NCBI RefSeq assembly: GCF_022695595.1
Contig: NZ_CP074380.1
Coordinates: 7,406,501 to 7,470,500, forward strand
Reading direction: 5' to 3'
Source: Streptomyces sp. MST-110588
GTDB taxonomy: Bacteria; Actinomycetota; Actinomycetes; Streptomycetales; Streptomycetaceae
Length of the DNA: 64,000 nt
The notes under the pieces were generated by a model. The model searched no databases. It saw nothing but the letters and a program-made list of their open reading frames with translations, and was not told the DNA's origin. Shown here one piece after another: positions 37,719-48,473 of this stretch. Every line of letters starts with the position of its first letter. Positions within the stretch are counted from its first letter, which is position 1. Position numbers and translations under genes: made by a program.

Positions 37719-40700
37719 TTCTCCTGCGCCTGAGCCGGCCCGGACACCTCTCCGGCGGATGCCGGTGGGCCGGGGTCCGGGAAGCGGGCCAGCTCGGAGG
37801 CGATCCGCGCGGCCACCCGCGGTACCTCGGCGGACTCCAGCACCTCCCAGTGGTCGCAGTGCAGCGGTTCGACCAGGAAGTCACCGTCGGCGCGGCGGCG
37901 CCAGAAGTCCCGTACGCCCCGCAGGAAGGGCGTGTCCTGCCCGTCCTCGACGGCCTGCATCAGGACCAGCCGGGCGGGGGAGGGCGGCGGGAGGTAGTCG
38001 CGGGCGGTCAGCCGGTTGTGGTTGTAGATGCGGAAGTACCGGTCGATCTGCGCATCGTCGATGCCCGGGTACATGCCGTTGAACTTGACGAGCTTGTCGC
38101 GGAACTCGGCCATCTCCACCGGCGCCACCGCGGCGCGCTCGGCCGGGTCGTCACTGCCCTGGGTGTCCAGCAGCACCACGCTCACCTTGCGGTGTCCCGC
38201 CCGTGCCAGCCGGCGTCCCATCTCGTGGGCGATCAGGCCGCCGTAGGAGAGTCCGGTGAGGACCAGCGGTCCGGCGTCCGGCAGCGGTTCGATCAGCCGC
38301 AGATAGGCGTCGGCCATTGCCTCGACCGTGGGCAGGAACGTTTCATCCGGGTTCACCCCGGGCGACTGGACGCCGTACACCCCGCAGTCGTCCGGGAGCG
38401 CCTTGGCCAGCGGCAGATAGCAGAAGGCGGTGCCGCCCGCCGGGTGGACACAGACCACCCGCCGCCGGCCGTCACCCTCGCGGAACGCGATGAGATTGCT
38501 GTCCGGGCCCCGCGCGGCGCTCCGCGGGCCCTTCGAGGCGTGCCCCTGTCCCTTCGCCGCGCCCTGCCGCAGCAGACCGCCCAGCGCCTCGATCGTCGGG
38601 TGCAGCAAGATGTCGCGGATCTGCAGGTTCTGCCCGAACTCCGCACGGACGGCGTGCGCCAGCTTGATGGCGGAGATCGAGCTGCCGCCGATGTCGAAGA
38701 AGCTGTCCCGGACGCCGATCCCGGTCCGCACCAGCAGCCGCTGCCAGATCTGGTAGAGCGCCAGCTCGATGTGATCGCGTGGACTGGCCAGATTGACCTG
38801 TACGGGGCTCTCCTCGCGGGCCCGCTCCAGCAGCGCCGCGTGGTCGAGCTTGCCGTTGGGGGTCCGCGGCAGCCGCGGCAGTTCGACGAAGAGCGCGGGA
38901 ATCATGTACCCCGGCAGCCGCCGGGACAGCGCGGCCCGCCATTCCTCCGGCAGCCGTGGCGCCGCCTCCGCACGGCCCACGGCGGCCACCAGTCGCGGCT
39001 CGCCGGTGCCGCCGGTGTCGGCCAGCACCGCCGCCTCGTGGACCCCGGGCTCGGCGAGCAGCGCCGCCTCGATCTCGCCCGGCTCGATGCGGAACCCGCG
39101 CAGCTTGAGCTGCTGGTCCCGGCGGCCGACGTACTCGGCATTGCCGTCGGGCAGCAGGCGGGCCAGGTCGCCCGTACGGTACATCCGCTCGCCGGGGACG
39201 AAGGGGTCGGGCACGAAGCGCTCGGCGGTCAGGTCCGGCCGCCCCAGATAGCCGCGGGCCAGGCCCGCGCCGCCTATGAAGACCTCACCGGCCACGCCGA
39301 CCGGGACCGGTTCGAGCCGGTCGTCCAGCAGATAGACACGGGTGTTGGCCAGCGGCCGGCCGATCGGTGCCCTGCGGGGCAGCGGGCGCGGGCCGAGGTA
39401 GGCGGTGCTGTAGACGGTCGCCTCGGTCGGTCCGTAGCCGTTGAGCACGCGCAGACCCGGCAGGTGGTGCTGCATACGGTGCAGGGCCTGCTCCGGGATG
39501 GGCTCCACCCCCGTCAGCAACTGCCGCAGGGACAGCCCGGCCAGGCGCTCCGCGGGCGCCTCGTCGATCCACTTGACGAAGGCCGGGGGCAGGAACGCGT
39601 GGACCACGCGGTGGGTGCGCAGCCAGTCCATCAGCGCGTCGGGGTCGGCGCGCAGGTCCTCCGGCACCAGGTGCAGGACGCCGCCGGTGGTCAGCGGCAG
39701 CCAGATCTCCTGCACCGAACAGTCGAAGCCGATGCCCGACCAGAGCGCCATCGCCTCACCGGGTGCGGCGTCGAACCGCGTCAGCCAGTGGTCGAGCAGA
39801 TTGACGACGCTGCCGCGGGGGACCGCGACGCCTTTGGGGCGTCCTGTCGAGCCCGAGGTGTGGATGACGTACGCCAGGCCGTCCGGGTGAACGGCGACGC
39901 CGGGCGCGTCCTCGCTGGTTCCCCCGGCCTCGACCGCGGTCAGCGACTGCCAGCCGTTGGGCGGTACGGCGGCGTCGCTCAGCACCAGGGCGGGGGCCGC
40001 GCCCTTCACCATGCCGGCCAGCCACTCCCGGGGCAGTGCGGGGTCCAGCGGCAGATAGCCGGCGCCGGCCTTGAGGATGCCCAGGATGCCCACCACGAGC
40101 GCCGCCGTACGTCCGGTGTGCAGGCCGACCACCTGGTCGGGCCGTACGCCGCGGGAGATCAGGGCGTGGGCCAGCCGGTTGGCGCGCCGCTCCAGCGTGG
40201 CGTAGTCCAGCCGTTCGCCCTCGCACACCACGGCCGGCTGTGCGGGGCGCTGCCGTGCCTGGGCCTCGAAGCGCTCGATGAGACCGAGGGGCATGGGCTC
40301 CTCGGGACTGCCGGCTGCGGTTCCGGCTCCGGCTCCGGCTCCGGATTCGACTCCGCTTCCGGTTCCGCTTCCGGTGCCCGCGACGGCCCGGTGACCGGTG
40401 TCGTTCCACTCCACCAGCACCTGCCGCCGCTCCCGCTCGTCGAGCAGGGTGAGGGCGCCCGCCGCCGCGTCGGGGTCCTGGGCCATCTGCTTCAGCACCC
40501 GCCGCAGATAGCGGCCGTACCGCTCGGTCGTGGCGGCGTCGAAGAGCGCCTCGGCGTAATCCAGCCCGCCGGTGATACGGCCGTCCTCCTCCGCCAGGGA
40601 CAGCGTCAGGTCGAACTTGGCCGCGCGGTAAGGGGAATCCAGGGGTGTCACCTTGATTCCCGGCAGCTCCAATACGCCCTCTTCACTGTTCTGCCAGGCG

Positions 40701-41845
40701 AACATCGTCTGGAACAGCGGCGTACGGGCCGGGCTGCGGGCCGGGTTGACCAGTTCCACCACCTGCTCGAACGGCAGGTCCTGGTGTTCCAGGGCCGAAA
40801 GGGTGGCGCCGCGCACCCGCTTGAGCAATTCGGCCACCGTCGGCTTGCCGGAAAGGTCGATCGGGAGTGCCAGGGCGTTGACGAAGAACCCGATCAGTCC
40901 TTCGAGTTCGGCGCGGCGGCGATTGGCCGTGGGCGTACCGATGACCACGCTCTCCTGGCCGGACAGCCGGGAAAGTACGAGTGCCCAGCCGGTCAGCACC
41001 GTCATGAACAGCGTGCTGCCGTGGCGTCGGCTCAGCGATTTGAGTGCGGTGGTCAATTCCGTGCCGAATTCCAGCCGTAGCCGGCCGCCGCGGTAGTCCT
41101 GTTCGGCCGGCCGGGGGCGGTCGGTGGGAAGTTCCAGTGACGCGGGGGCGTGCGCCAGAGCTTTTCTCCAGTAATCGGCCTGCTTGGCCAGAGCGCCCCG
41201 CGACAGCCGTTCCCGTTGCCAGGCGGCATAGTCGGCGTACTGCACCGGCAACGGCGGCAGCGGATTGCCCGAGCCCTGAAGCAAAGCGGTGTAAAGCGCA
41301 CCGAGTTCACGTGTCAGCACGCCCATGGACCAGCCGTCCGACGCGATGTGGTGCAGCGTCAGCAGCAGGACGTGGTCGTCCTCGGCGAGCGTGATCAGCA
41401 GGCCGCGCGCCGGCGGGTCCTGGGCCAGGTCGAACGGCGCGGTGGCCGCCTGCTCCCGCAACTCACGGAGCCGGCTTTCCGCGTCGGGCCGGCCGGTCAG
41501 GTCCTCGGTCCGCAGGGCGAATCCCGTACCGGGAGGGCCGATCCGCTGCACGGGCTCGCCCGCGACGACGGCCAGGCGGGTGCGCAGCACCTCATGGCGG
41601 TCGACCAGCGCGTCCAGGGAACGGGCCAGCACCGTGCGGTCCAACGGGCCGCGCAGCCGGAACGCCTGGGGCATGTGGTACGCCTGGCTCGCTCCCCGCA
41701 TCTGCGCCAGGAACCACAGCCGCTGCTGGGCGAAGGACAGCGCCAGGGGCGCCGTACGGTCCGTCAGCGGTTCGATGGCGGTCTGTTTCCGCGTTGCCCG
41801 GGGGTGTGCGGGAGGGGATGCGCGGAACGGGTGATTCGCCGTCAA
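37715..41845 (-). CDS. NRPS C-A-T-TE
   Basis: 1376 residues in one intact frame. Condensation domain (LALSFAQQRLWFLAQM near 40; LLLTLHHIASDGWSMGVL near 175), a Gly/Ser/Ala/Thr-rich spacer from hexanucleotide repeats (about 490-510), adenylation domain (YVIHTSGSTGRPKGVAVPRG; NGYGPTEATVYSTAY), carrier protein (FFDIGGSSISAIKLAHAV) and thioesterase (LTGLSYGGLIAHEMGRRLA). My pocket reading is D-C-Q-F-L-G-G-V-Y-K, which I cannot assign to an amino acid. The TTG start at 41845 has only a weak ribosome site. It overlaps the megasynthase start by four bases (ATGA), so both are made together. Two TE-bearing synthases suggest that each releases or transfers its own piece, for example to form an ester link. 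Confidence 0.88.
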   Translation of the reverse strand: MTANHPFRASPPAHPRATRKQTAIEPLTDRTAPLALSFAQQRLWFLAQMRGASQAYHMPQAFRLRGPLDRTVLARSLDALVDRHEVLRTRLAVVAGEPVQRIGPPGTGFALRTEDLTGRPDAESRLRELREQAATAPFDLAQDPPARGLLITLAEDDHVLLLTLHHIASDGWSMGVLTRELGALYTALLQGSGNPLPPLPVQYADYAAWQRERLSRGALAKQADYWRKALAHAPASLELPTDRPRPAEQDYRGGRLRLEFGTELTTALKSLSRRHGSTLFMTVLTGWALVLSRLSGQESVVIGTPTANRRRAELEGLIGFFVNALALPIDLSGKPTVAELLKRVRGATLSALEHQDLPFEQVVELVNPARSPARTPLFQTMFAWQNSEEGVLELPGIKVTPLDSPYRAAKFDLTLSLAEEDGRITGGLDYAEALFDAATTERYGRYLRRVLKQMAQDPDAAAGALTLLDERERRQVLVEWNDTGHRAVAGTGSGTGSGVESGAGAGAGTAAGSPEEPMPLGLIERFEAQARQRPAQPAVVCEGERLDYATLERRANRLAHALISRGVRPDQVVGLHTGRTAALVVGILGILKAGAGYLPLDPALPREWLAGMVKGAAPALVLSDAAVPPNGWQSLTAVEAGGTSEDAPGVAVHPDGLAYVIHTSGSTGRPKGVAVPRGSVVNLLDHWLTRFDAAPGEAMALWSGIGFDCSVQEIWLPLTTGGVLHLVPEDLRADPDALMDWLRTHRVVHAFLPPAFVKWIDEAPAERLAGLSLRQLLTGVEPIPEQALHRMQHHLPGLRVLNGYGPTEATVYSTAYLGPRPLPRRAPIGRPLANTRVYLLDDRLEPVPVGVAGEVFIGGAGLARGYLGRPDLTAERFVPDPFVPGERMYRTGDLARLLPDGNAEYVGRRDQQLKLRGFRIEPGEIEAALLAEPGVHEAAVLADTGGTGEPRLVAAVGRAEAAPRLPEEWRAALSRRLPGYMIPALFVELPRLPRTPNGKLDHAALLERAREESPVQVNLASPRDHIELALYQIWQRLLVRTGIGVRDSFFDIGGSSISAIKLAHAVRAEFGQNLQIRDILLHPTIEALGGLLRQGAAKGQGHASKGPRSAARGPDSNLIAFREGDGRRRVVCVHPAGGTAFCYLPLAKALPDDCGVYGVQSPGVNPDETFLPTVEAMADAYLRLIEPLPDAGPLVLTGLSYGGLIAHEMGRRLARAGHRKVSVVLLDTQGSDDPAERAAVAPVEMAEFRDKLVKFNGMYPGIDDAQIDRYFRIYNHNRLTARDYLPPPSPARLVLMQAVEDGQDTPFLRGVRDFWRRRADGDFLVEPLHCDHWEVLESAEVPRVAARIASELARFPDPGPPASAGEVSGPAQAQEK

Positions 41846-42617
41846 GGCCAGCTCTTTTTCTGTGCGGGAGGCTCATGCCTGCCGACGGCTGATGGTGATC
41901 AGCTTTTCCGGGCGGCCGAGCCTGTTCCGTAACGGACTGAGGAGTGGTGATCAGCTAAGGAGTTTCGATCGATGCACCGGCGGTACGGAAGCGCCTGACG
42001 CGGGCGCGTATCCGCCGATGGCCGATGCCATGCCGATGGTGCGGACCGGCTTGGCGACTTCCGTCTTCCGTCGCCGCGACGGAATTCCGGCTCGGTAAAG
42101 CGTGCGTGAGGGCGGGGTGGTGCCCATTGTCCCGACGGCGGCCGTCGTCCACGGCCGCGGGTCGCCTCAAGTGCCCATGACGCGCACTCACTTTCCGAGC
42201 CACCGGGGGCAGCCCCTTGGACACGGCGCCCGAATGGGGCGCTGTGGTGACTTTGTCACCCAGGCGATGATCGAACAAGGTTGCGGAGTGTGTCAATGGT
42301 CCGTTACCGGTGGGGCCGGTGGGTGATCGGCGCCGAAGGCGAGAAGCCGGAAGGGACGCAAGGAGAGAGCGGGAAGGGGCCAAGGCGAGGTTAGGGAGGG
42401 GTGGAGAGGATTCAGGAAGCCGACAGGAGGAGAAGCCGACAAGGAGTCCAGGAGATCGACAAAAAGCGATGAGAGCCGATCAGAAAGTTGCATACGGCAG
42501 CAGGGTTGAGGCAGATTGACGTCGCTCCATCGGCGCCGGGGCGACCGGCAACCGGAAGCCGCAGCGCCCGAGGAGACCCCTACCGGCGGCCCACCACGGT
42601 GACAGGCAGGACGTGCG
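41846..42617. promoter_or_regulatory. Divergent promoter region of the NRPS genes
   Basis: This 772-bp gap separates the leftward NRPS operon from the rightward glycine NRPS and should carry both promoters. GGTGATCAGCT occurs twice, at about 41890 and 41945, as a direct repeat close to the leftward start. From 42360 to 42490 the plus strand becomes A/G-rich (AGGAG-like runs). No reading frame here resembles a protein. Confidence 0.5.
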
Positions 42618-45600
42618 ATGTCCGACGCTCCAACAAGCTCCCGCCCCTCGGTCCCGGGCCTGCCCCAGCCCCGGCCCCGGCCTCGATTCCAGTTCCGGCC
42701 CCGGCTCCGGACGGGCCCTCGCCTGCCCGGCCCGAGGCACGCCCCGCCTCGGCCGCGCAGGGCGGGATCTGGTTCAACGAGCGGCTCGAAGACTGCGGGG
42801 CCGTCCACCACGTACCGTTCACCCTGCGCTTCGACGGACCCCTGGACGTCCCCGCCCTGCGCCACGCCTGCGATGCCGTGCTGGACCGGCACCACCAGCT
42901 CACCAGCGCCGTCGAGGACCGGGGCGGCGTCCCGTACCTGATACCGGCCGCGGCCCGCCCCGCACTCCTCGTCGAGCCGGCGGGCGAGGAGGCCACCCGG
43001 CAGCACATCCGGGCGCCGTTCGACCTCGCCCACGGACCGCTGTGCCGCCTGGTCCTCCAGGTCGTCGGCCCCCGCGAACACCGGCTGCTCGTGGTCGCCC
43101 ACCACATCGTCTTCGACGGCCGCTCCATGGAACTGTTCGCCGCCGACCTGGCGGAGTACTACGGCGCGCGGACCGAGGGCCGCGCCCCCGTACTCCCCGG
43201 GCTGCCGACGGCCGAACCGGCGGGCGCCGAAGAGGAACGGATCGCCGCCAAACTGCCTGCCGCCCGCCGGTACTGGGCCGACCGCCCGCTCGGTGACGAG
43301 GACGTGGTCCTCCCCGGCCTGACCCGCCCCGCCCAGGGCGTCCAGGACGGCGAGTCGGTGGAGTTCCGACTCCCCGCGGAGCTGCGGGCCGCACTGGGGC
43401 CGCTGGCGGAACGTATCGGCGTGACCCGGTTCGAGCTGCTGGTCGCCTCCCTGCACGCCCTGCTCTTCCGTTACGGCAACGGCACGCCCGTCACCGCCCT
43501 GGACCTCGGCACCCGCACCGCGGACCAGCGCGACCACATCGGCGTCCACGTCAACGAACTGCCCTTCTCCTCCGCGCCGAGGAGCAGCACACCGTTCGCG
43601 GAGTACGCCCGCGCGGTCAGAGCCGGACTGCGGGAGCTGTACCAGGTGCGCGAGGTCCCGCTCGGACGCGTCGGAGCGGGGGTCAGGCCGGGCGTCGCGC
43701 TGGCTCCGGTCTCGCTGACCTACCGCCGTACGGGCGCCGCGCCGCGCTTCCCCGGCCTGGAGGTGGCGGCGGACTGGTCACCGTCCAACCACACCGCCCG
43801 CAACGCGCTGCGCATCGAGCTGACCGACGGCCCCGACGACTTCGGCGTCCTCATCCAGTACCCGCCGCGGTCCATCACCCGCGAGCGGGCCGAAAGCACG
43901 GGCCGGCACTGGCTGACGCTGCTCACCCACGCCACAAGCTCCCCCGACGCCCCGCTGGCCGAACTGGTGCTGCTGGAGGAGGACGAGCGCGACAGGCTGC
44001 TCACGGACTGGAACGACACGGCGGTGGAGTACCCGCCGCACACCGTGCCGGAGCTGATCGCGCAGCAGGCGGCCCGCAGGCCGGACGCCGTCGCCGTCGT
44101 CCACGGGGACCGGCGCCTGACCTACGCCGAACTGGAAGCCGACGCCGAAGCCCTCGCCGGCCGGCTGCGGGAGAAGGGCATCGGCGCGGGCTCGCTCGTC
44201 GCCGTGCGGGCGAGCCGGACGGAACGGCTGCTGGTGGGACTGCTCGGGGTCCTCAAGGCACGGGCGGCCTACATCCCGCTGGACGCGGTGTACCCGGCGG
44301 AACGTACCGCGTTCGTCCTCGCGGACTCGGGGGCCGCCCACGAGCTGAATGACAGCGACCTGACGGCCGGCGACGGGATGGACGGTGCCGGCTTGCCCGG
44401 TGTCGGCTTCAGGGACGGCGGCGTGGACGGTGCCGGCGCGGTCGGGGCGCCCTCCGCCGAAGACCTCGCGTACGTCATCTACACCTCCGGTTCGACCGGC
44501 CGCCCCAAGGGCGTACAGATCGAGCACCGCTCGCTGACCAACCTGCTGCTGTCCTTCCGGGACCTGCTCGACGCCCGGCCCGGCCACCGCTGGCTGGCGC
44601 TGACCTCCGTGTCGTTCGACATCTCCGGCCTGGAACTCTTCCTCCCGCTGGTCACGGGCGGCACGGTGGTCGTGGCGAGCGAGAGCCAGACCCGCGACGG
44701 CAGGGCGCTGAGCGAACTGGCCGCCCGGCACGGCGTCACCCACGTACAGGCCACCCCGACCGGCTGGGCGATGCTCCTGGACAGCGGCTTCCAGGCGCCC
44801 GCCGTCACCGCGCTGGCCGGTGGCGAGGCACTGCCGCAGGCGCTCGCCCAGCGGCTGCGCCCCAAGGTCGGCAGGCTGCTGAACGTTTACGGCCCGACGG
44901 AGACCACCATCTGGTCGACCTGGGAGGAGATCCCCGCCGGCGCGCAGGACCCGGTGACGATCGGCCGTCCGCTGGCCAACACCCGGGTCTACGTGCTCGA
45001 CGAGCGGCTGACACCCGTACCGGTCGGCGTGCCCGGCGACTTCTACGTCGCCGGGGCCGGCCTGGCGCGCGGGTACGTCGGCCGGCCGGAGCTGGACGCG
45101 CAGCGGTTCCTGCCGGATCCGTTCGGGCCGCCGGGCAGCCGGATGTACCGGACCGGGGACCGGGCGCGCCACCGCGACGACGGGCGGGTGGAGTTCCTCG
45201 GCAGGGCCGACGATCAGATCAAGCTCCGGGGATTCAGAATCGAATTGGGTGAGATCGAGTCGCGGCTGCTCGCGGTGGAGGGTGTGGAGCTGGCCGCCGC
45301 CGCCGTACGGGACGGCAGGCTGGTCGGCTACCACGTCGGCCGCGCCCGGGCGGGCGACCTGCGGCGGGAACTGGCGGCGGCGCTGCCCGCGTACATGGTG
45401 CCCGAGGTGTTCGTCGCGCTCGACGCGCTGCCGACCACACCGAACGGCAAACTCGACCGTGCGGCGCTGCCGTACCCGGCCGGGACCGCCACCGATGTGC
45501 CGTCCGAGGCCGTGGACGGCACGGAAGCCGCTGAGGGTACGGGCAGTGCCGGTGGGGCGGGAGATGCGGAGGGTGCGGGCGGTGCACCGGAGAACCTGCC

Positions 45601-45868
45601 GGAGAGTCCACTGGAGACGGTACGGGACATCTGGCGCGAGGTGCTCATGCTGCCCGAACTCGGGGACGAGGAGGACATCTTCGACCTCGGCGGCCACTCG
45701 ATCACCATGACCCAGATATCGACCCGCATATGGGACCGGCTCGGCGTCGAGGTGCCGCTGTCGGCGTACTTCGACGCGCCGACCATCCGGGGCATCGCCG
45801 CCGTGGTGGCAGAACTCCAGGCGGAGGAGGCGTACGAGGACTCGTACGAGCACGGTGTCGACGGATAG
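42618..45868 (+). CDS. NRPS C-A-T, glycine-type pocket, probable N-terminal frameshift
   Basis: Condensation domain (LLVVAHHIVFDGRSMELFAA), adenylation domain (YVIYTSGSTGRPKGVQIEHR; LNVYGPTETTIWSTW; KLRGFRIELGEIE), an acidic Gly/Ala linker and a carrier protein (EDIFDLGGHSITMTQIS), with no thioesterase. The pocket reads D-I-L-Q-L-G-V-I-W-K, essentially the textbook glycine code. The domain frame is open back to 42488 but has no ribosome site. The ATG at 42618, with AGGAC five bases upstream, opens MSDAPTSSRPSVPG in another frame; losing one base in the G/C runs at about 42650-42690 would join them (1083 residues). The start is therefore inferred. The condensation domain at the N-terminus could acylate glycine with a small acyl-CoA or join it to the partner synthase product. 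Confidence 0.82.
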
Positions 45869-45999
45869 CGGGGCTGGGGGCCCGCGGGCCCGCGGGGACG
45901 GGTTGGGGCGGTGCGGTGCGAGGACGAGGGCGGTGGGCGGTGGGCCGCCGAGCCCGCCGGCTCTCAGCGGCCCACCGGGTCTGAACGGCCCGTCGCCTC

Positions 46000-47130
46000 T
46001 CAGCGGCCCTGCAGCGCCTTGACGTTGTCACCGAACGTCCAGCCCTTGGACCCGTCCCAGTTGACCGACCAGGTCATCAGTCCCTTGAGGCCGCCGCCGT
46101 ACCGGTTCCAGGCTTGCGACACCAGGCTCGGCGCCATGTAGCCACCGCCGGCGCCCGGTTGGGCCGGCAGTCCCGGCACCTGCTTGTCGTAGGGAACCCG
46201 GATCGTGGTGCCCTGGACGACCAGTCCTTTGTTCAGGCAGTCCGTCTGCGCGGTGAACCCCGCGACCGTACCGGCGGAGTAGGAGTCACCGGAGCACCCG
46301 TACATGTTGCCGTTGTAGTACTGCATGTTCAGCCACCACAGCCGGCCGTTGTCCGCGTACTTCTTCACGATGGGCAGATACGCTCCCCAGATGGAGCCGT
46401 AGGTCACGCTGCCCCCGGTGACATAGGCCGTCTCCGGCGCCATCGTCAGGCCGAACCCGGGCGGCATCCGGTCGAGTACGCCGTCGATGATGTGGATCAG
46501 GTTGGCCTGGGAGGCCGACAGCGTGGTGATGCTGCCGCTGCCGGTGAGGCCGGTCTCGATGTCGATGTCGATGCCGTCGAAGTTGTACGCCTTGAGGATG
46601 GGCACCACCGTTTCGACGAACCGGTCGGCGACGGACCGGGAGGAGAGGTCGATGCCCGCCGCCGCGCCACCGATGGACATCAGGAGCGTGAGGCCGGACT
46701 CCTTGGCCCGGCACATCTCGGCCGGGGTCGCGACCTTGACCGTGGCGTCCATTCCGTCCTCCCACAGGACGGTGCCGTCGGAGAGGATGACCGGGAACGC
46801 CGCGTTGACCACGTTGTAGCCGTGTGCGCGGATGCGGGGATCGGTGACGGGAGTCCAGCCGAACGGGGGGTGTACGCCGTTCGCGGCGCCGTCCCAGTTC
46901 TCCCAGTAACCCTGGAGCACCTTGCCCGCGGGCCTCGGTCTGACCGGGCACGTCTCGGCTCCGCCTCCCGGTGCCGCGCTCGGCGCCGGAGCGGCCGTTG
47001 CCCGGAACGTCGTCTGAAGTGCCATCTGGAGGAGGACGGCCAGTACCAGACCGACTCCCAGCAGGAGCCGGTACGGGCGCAGGTGCGGGTACCGATGCCG
47101 GTGCGTCGTCGTCCGGCGGGGTCGGGTCAT
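46000..47130 (-). CDS. Secreted GH18 chitinase
   Basis: Glycoside hydrolase family 18 endochitinase, 376 residues. The basic N-terminus (MTRPRRTTTHRHRY) and a hydrophobic stretch (LLLGVGLVLAVLLQMAL) form a Sec-type signal. A short Pro/Ala linker and the TIM barrel follow, starting KVLQGYWENWDG. The catalytic DxxDxDxE is FDGIDIDIETG with the acid/base Glu near 191; SIGGAAAGIDLSSRSVADRF is the usual strand-3 motif and LKGLMTWSVNWDGS ends the barrel. No carbohydrate-binding domain is attached. ATG at 47130 has GAAGGAG upstream and is preferred to the longer frame to 47214. It lies immediately after the NRPS region and is not expected to belong to it. Confidence 0.93.
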   Translation of the reverse strand: MTRPRRTTTHRHRYPHLRPYRLLLGVGLVLAVLLQMALQTTFRATAAPAPSAAPGGGAETCPVRPRPAGKVLQGYWENWDGAANGVHPPFGWTPVTDPRIRAHGYNVVNAAFPVILSDGTVLWEDGMDATVKVATPAEMCRAKESGLTLLMSIGGAAAGIDLSSRSVADRFVETVVPILKAYNFDGIDIDIETGLTGSGSITTLSASQANLIHIIDGVLDRMPPGFGLTMAPETAYVTGGSVTYGSIWGAYLPIVKKYADNGRLWWLNMQYYNGNMYGCSGDSYSAGTVAGFTAQTDCLNKGLVVQGTTIRVPYDKQVPGLPAQPGAGGGYMAPSLVSQAWNRYGGGLKGLMTWSVNWDGSKGWTFGDNVKALQGR

Positions 47131-47194
47131 CGCTGTGCTCCTTCCCGTCGCGGCCGGCCCGCTCGCTCGGGGCACGTCGGGCCAGACGCTAAAA

Positions 47195-47227
47195 CGGTCC
47201 AGACCAACCGTCAATAGGTCTGTACCA
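47195..47227 (-). promoter_or_regulatory. Chitinase promoter direct repeats (DasR-like sites)
   Basis: Read toward the chitinase, two 12-bp repeats TGGTACAGACCT (47227-47216) and TGGTCTGGACCG (47206-47195) start 21 bp apart. They match the TGGTCYAGACC direct repeat of Streptomyces chitinase promoters, which overlaps DasR and carbon-control sites. Induction by chitin breakdown products is expected. Confidence 0.82.
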
Positions 47228-47335
47228 ACGCGCGTACGGGGGTGCCCCGGTTACGCCCGTCGCACCACTACGCCCATAACGCCGTCACGCCCGTAGCACC
47301 GTTGCATCCATCGCATCGTCACGCCGGCAAAACCG

Positions 47336-48397
47336 TCACGCGCCCAGAACCTCCGCCAGGTCGTACCGGACCGGCTCCTCCAACTGCGCGTACGTGCACT
47401 GCTCCGGCTCCCGGTCGGGGCGCCAGCGGCGGAACTGGGCGGTGTGCCGGAAGCGGTCGCCCTGCATGTGGTCGTAGGCCACCTCCACCACCCGCTCCGG
47501 GCGCAGCGGGATCCACGACAGGTCCTTCTTCCCGGTCCATCTGCTGGGGCCGCCCGGCAGCCGGTCGGCGGCCTGTGCCTCCTCGCTGGTCCACCGCTCC
47601 CACGGATGTCCCGCAGCGGAAGCCATCCGCAGCGGTTCCAGTTCGGCCATCAGTGCCCGGCGCCGGGCCATCGGGAACGAGGCGCAGACACCCACGTGCT
47701 GGAGCCGGCCGGCCTCGTCGTACAGGCCCAGGAGCAGGGAGCCGACGACCGGTCCGCTCTTGTGGAGACGCAGCCCCGCCACCACGCAGTCGGCGGTCCG
47801 TTCATGCTTGACCTTGACCATGGCCCGCTCACCCGGCCTGTAGGGGAGGTCGGGCGGTTTGGCGACGATCCCGTCCAGGCCGGCCCCCTCGAAGTGTTCG
47901 AACCAGGCGCGGGCGACGTCGAAATCGTCCGTGGCAGGGGCGAGGAAGACCGGCGGCGCGGTGGCACGCAGCGCCTTCGTCAGCGCCTCCCGGCGGGCAC
48001 GCTGCGGTACGGGCATCAGCGACTCCTCCTCCAGGGCGAGCAGGTCGAAGGCCACGAAGCTCGCCGGAGTCACCTTCGCCAGGTGGCGTACCCGGGATTC
48101 CGCGGGGTGGATGCGCTCCAGAAGGGCGTCGAAGTCCAGACGGCCGTCACGGGCGATGACGATCTCGCCGTCCAGGACGCAGCGTTCCGGGACCCGCTCG
48201 CGCAGGGCTGCCACGAGTTCGGGGAAGTAGCGGGTGAGCGGCTTGCCGGAGCGGCTGCCCAGCTCGATCTCCTCGCCGTCGCGGAAGACGACGGCCCGGA
48301 AGCCGTCCCATTTGGCCTCGTACTGCATGCCGGGCGGAATGGCCGCGGCGCTCTTGGCCAGCATCGGCTGCACGGGCGGCATCACGGGAAGATCCAT
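47336..48397 (-). CDS. ATP-dependent DNA ligase, NHEJ type
   Basis: Stand-alone ligase of the LigC/LigD-ligase class, 353 residues. The adenylated lysine is Lys29 in YEAKWDGFRAVVF. Other nucleotidyltransferase motifs are visible: VLDGEIVIARDG, SFVAFDLLALEEES, GIVAKPPDLPYRPGER and MVKVKHERTADCVV. The C-terminal OB domain carries RPERVVEVAYDHMQGDRFRH. It is divergent from the polymerase gene, with 76 bp between starts, so the LigD activities are split into two genes, as is usual in Streptomyces. It seals double-strand breaks held by Ku, which is not encoded in the window. Confidence 0.93.
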   Translation of the reverse strand: MDLPVMPPVQPMLAKSAAAIPPGMQYEAKWDGFRAVVFRDGEEIELGSRSGKPLTRYFPELVAALRERVPERCVLDGEIVIARDGRLDFDALLERIHPAESRVRHLAKVTPASFVAFDLLALEEESLMPVPQRARREALTKALRATAPPVFLAPATDDFDVARAWFEHFEGAGLDGIVAKPPDLPYRPGERAMVKVKHERTADCVVAGLRLHKSGPVVGSLLLGLYDEAGRLQHVGVCASFPMARRRALMAELEPLRMASAAGHPWERWTSEEAQAADRLPGGPSRWTGKKDLSWIPLRPERVVEVAYDHMQGDRFRHTAQFRRWRPDREPEQCTYAQLEEPVRYDLAEVLGA

Positions 48398-48473
48398 GCG
48401 GCGATTGTGCGGTCGCGGACCGCCCCCCGCCCGCCGACGGGCGGCGTCCGCCCGTACGGCCTAGCGTGGGTGC

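Noticed and set aside
37691-41080. An 1129-residue plus-strand open frame opposite the C-A-T-TE gene
   Set aside because: Same antisense shadow effect; composition is Gln/Gly/Arg-rich with no family motif.
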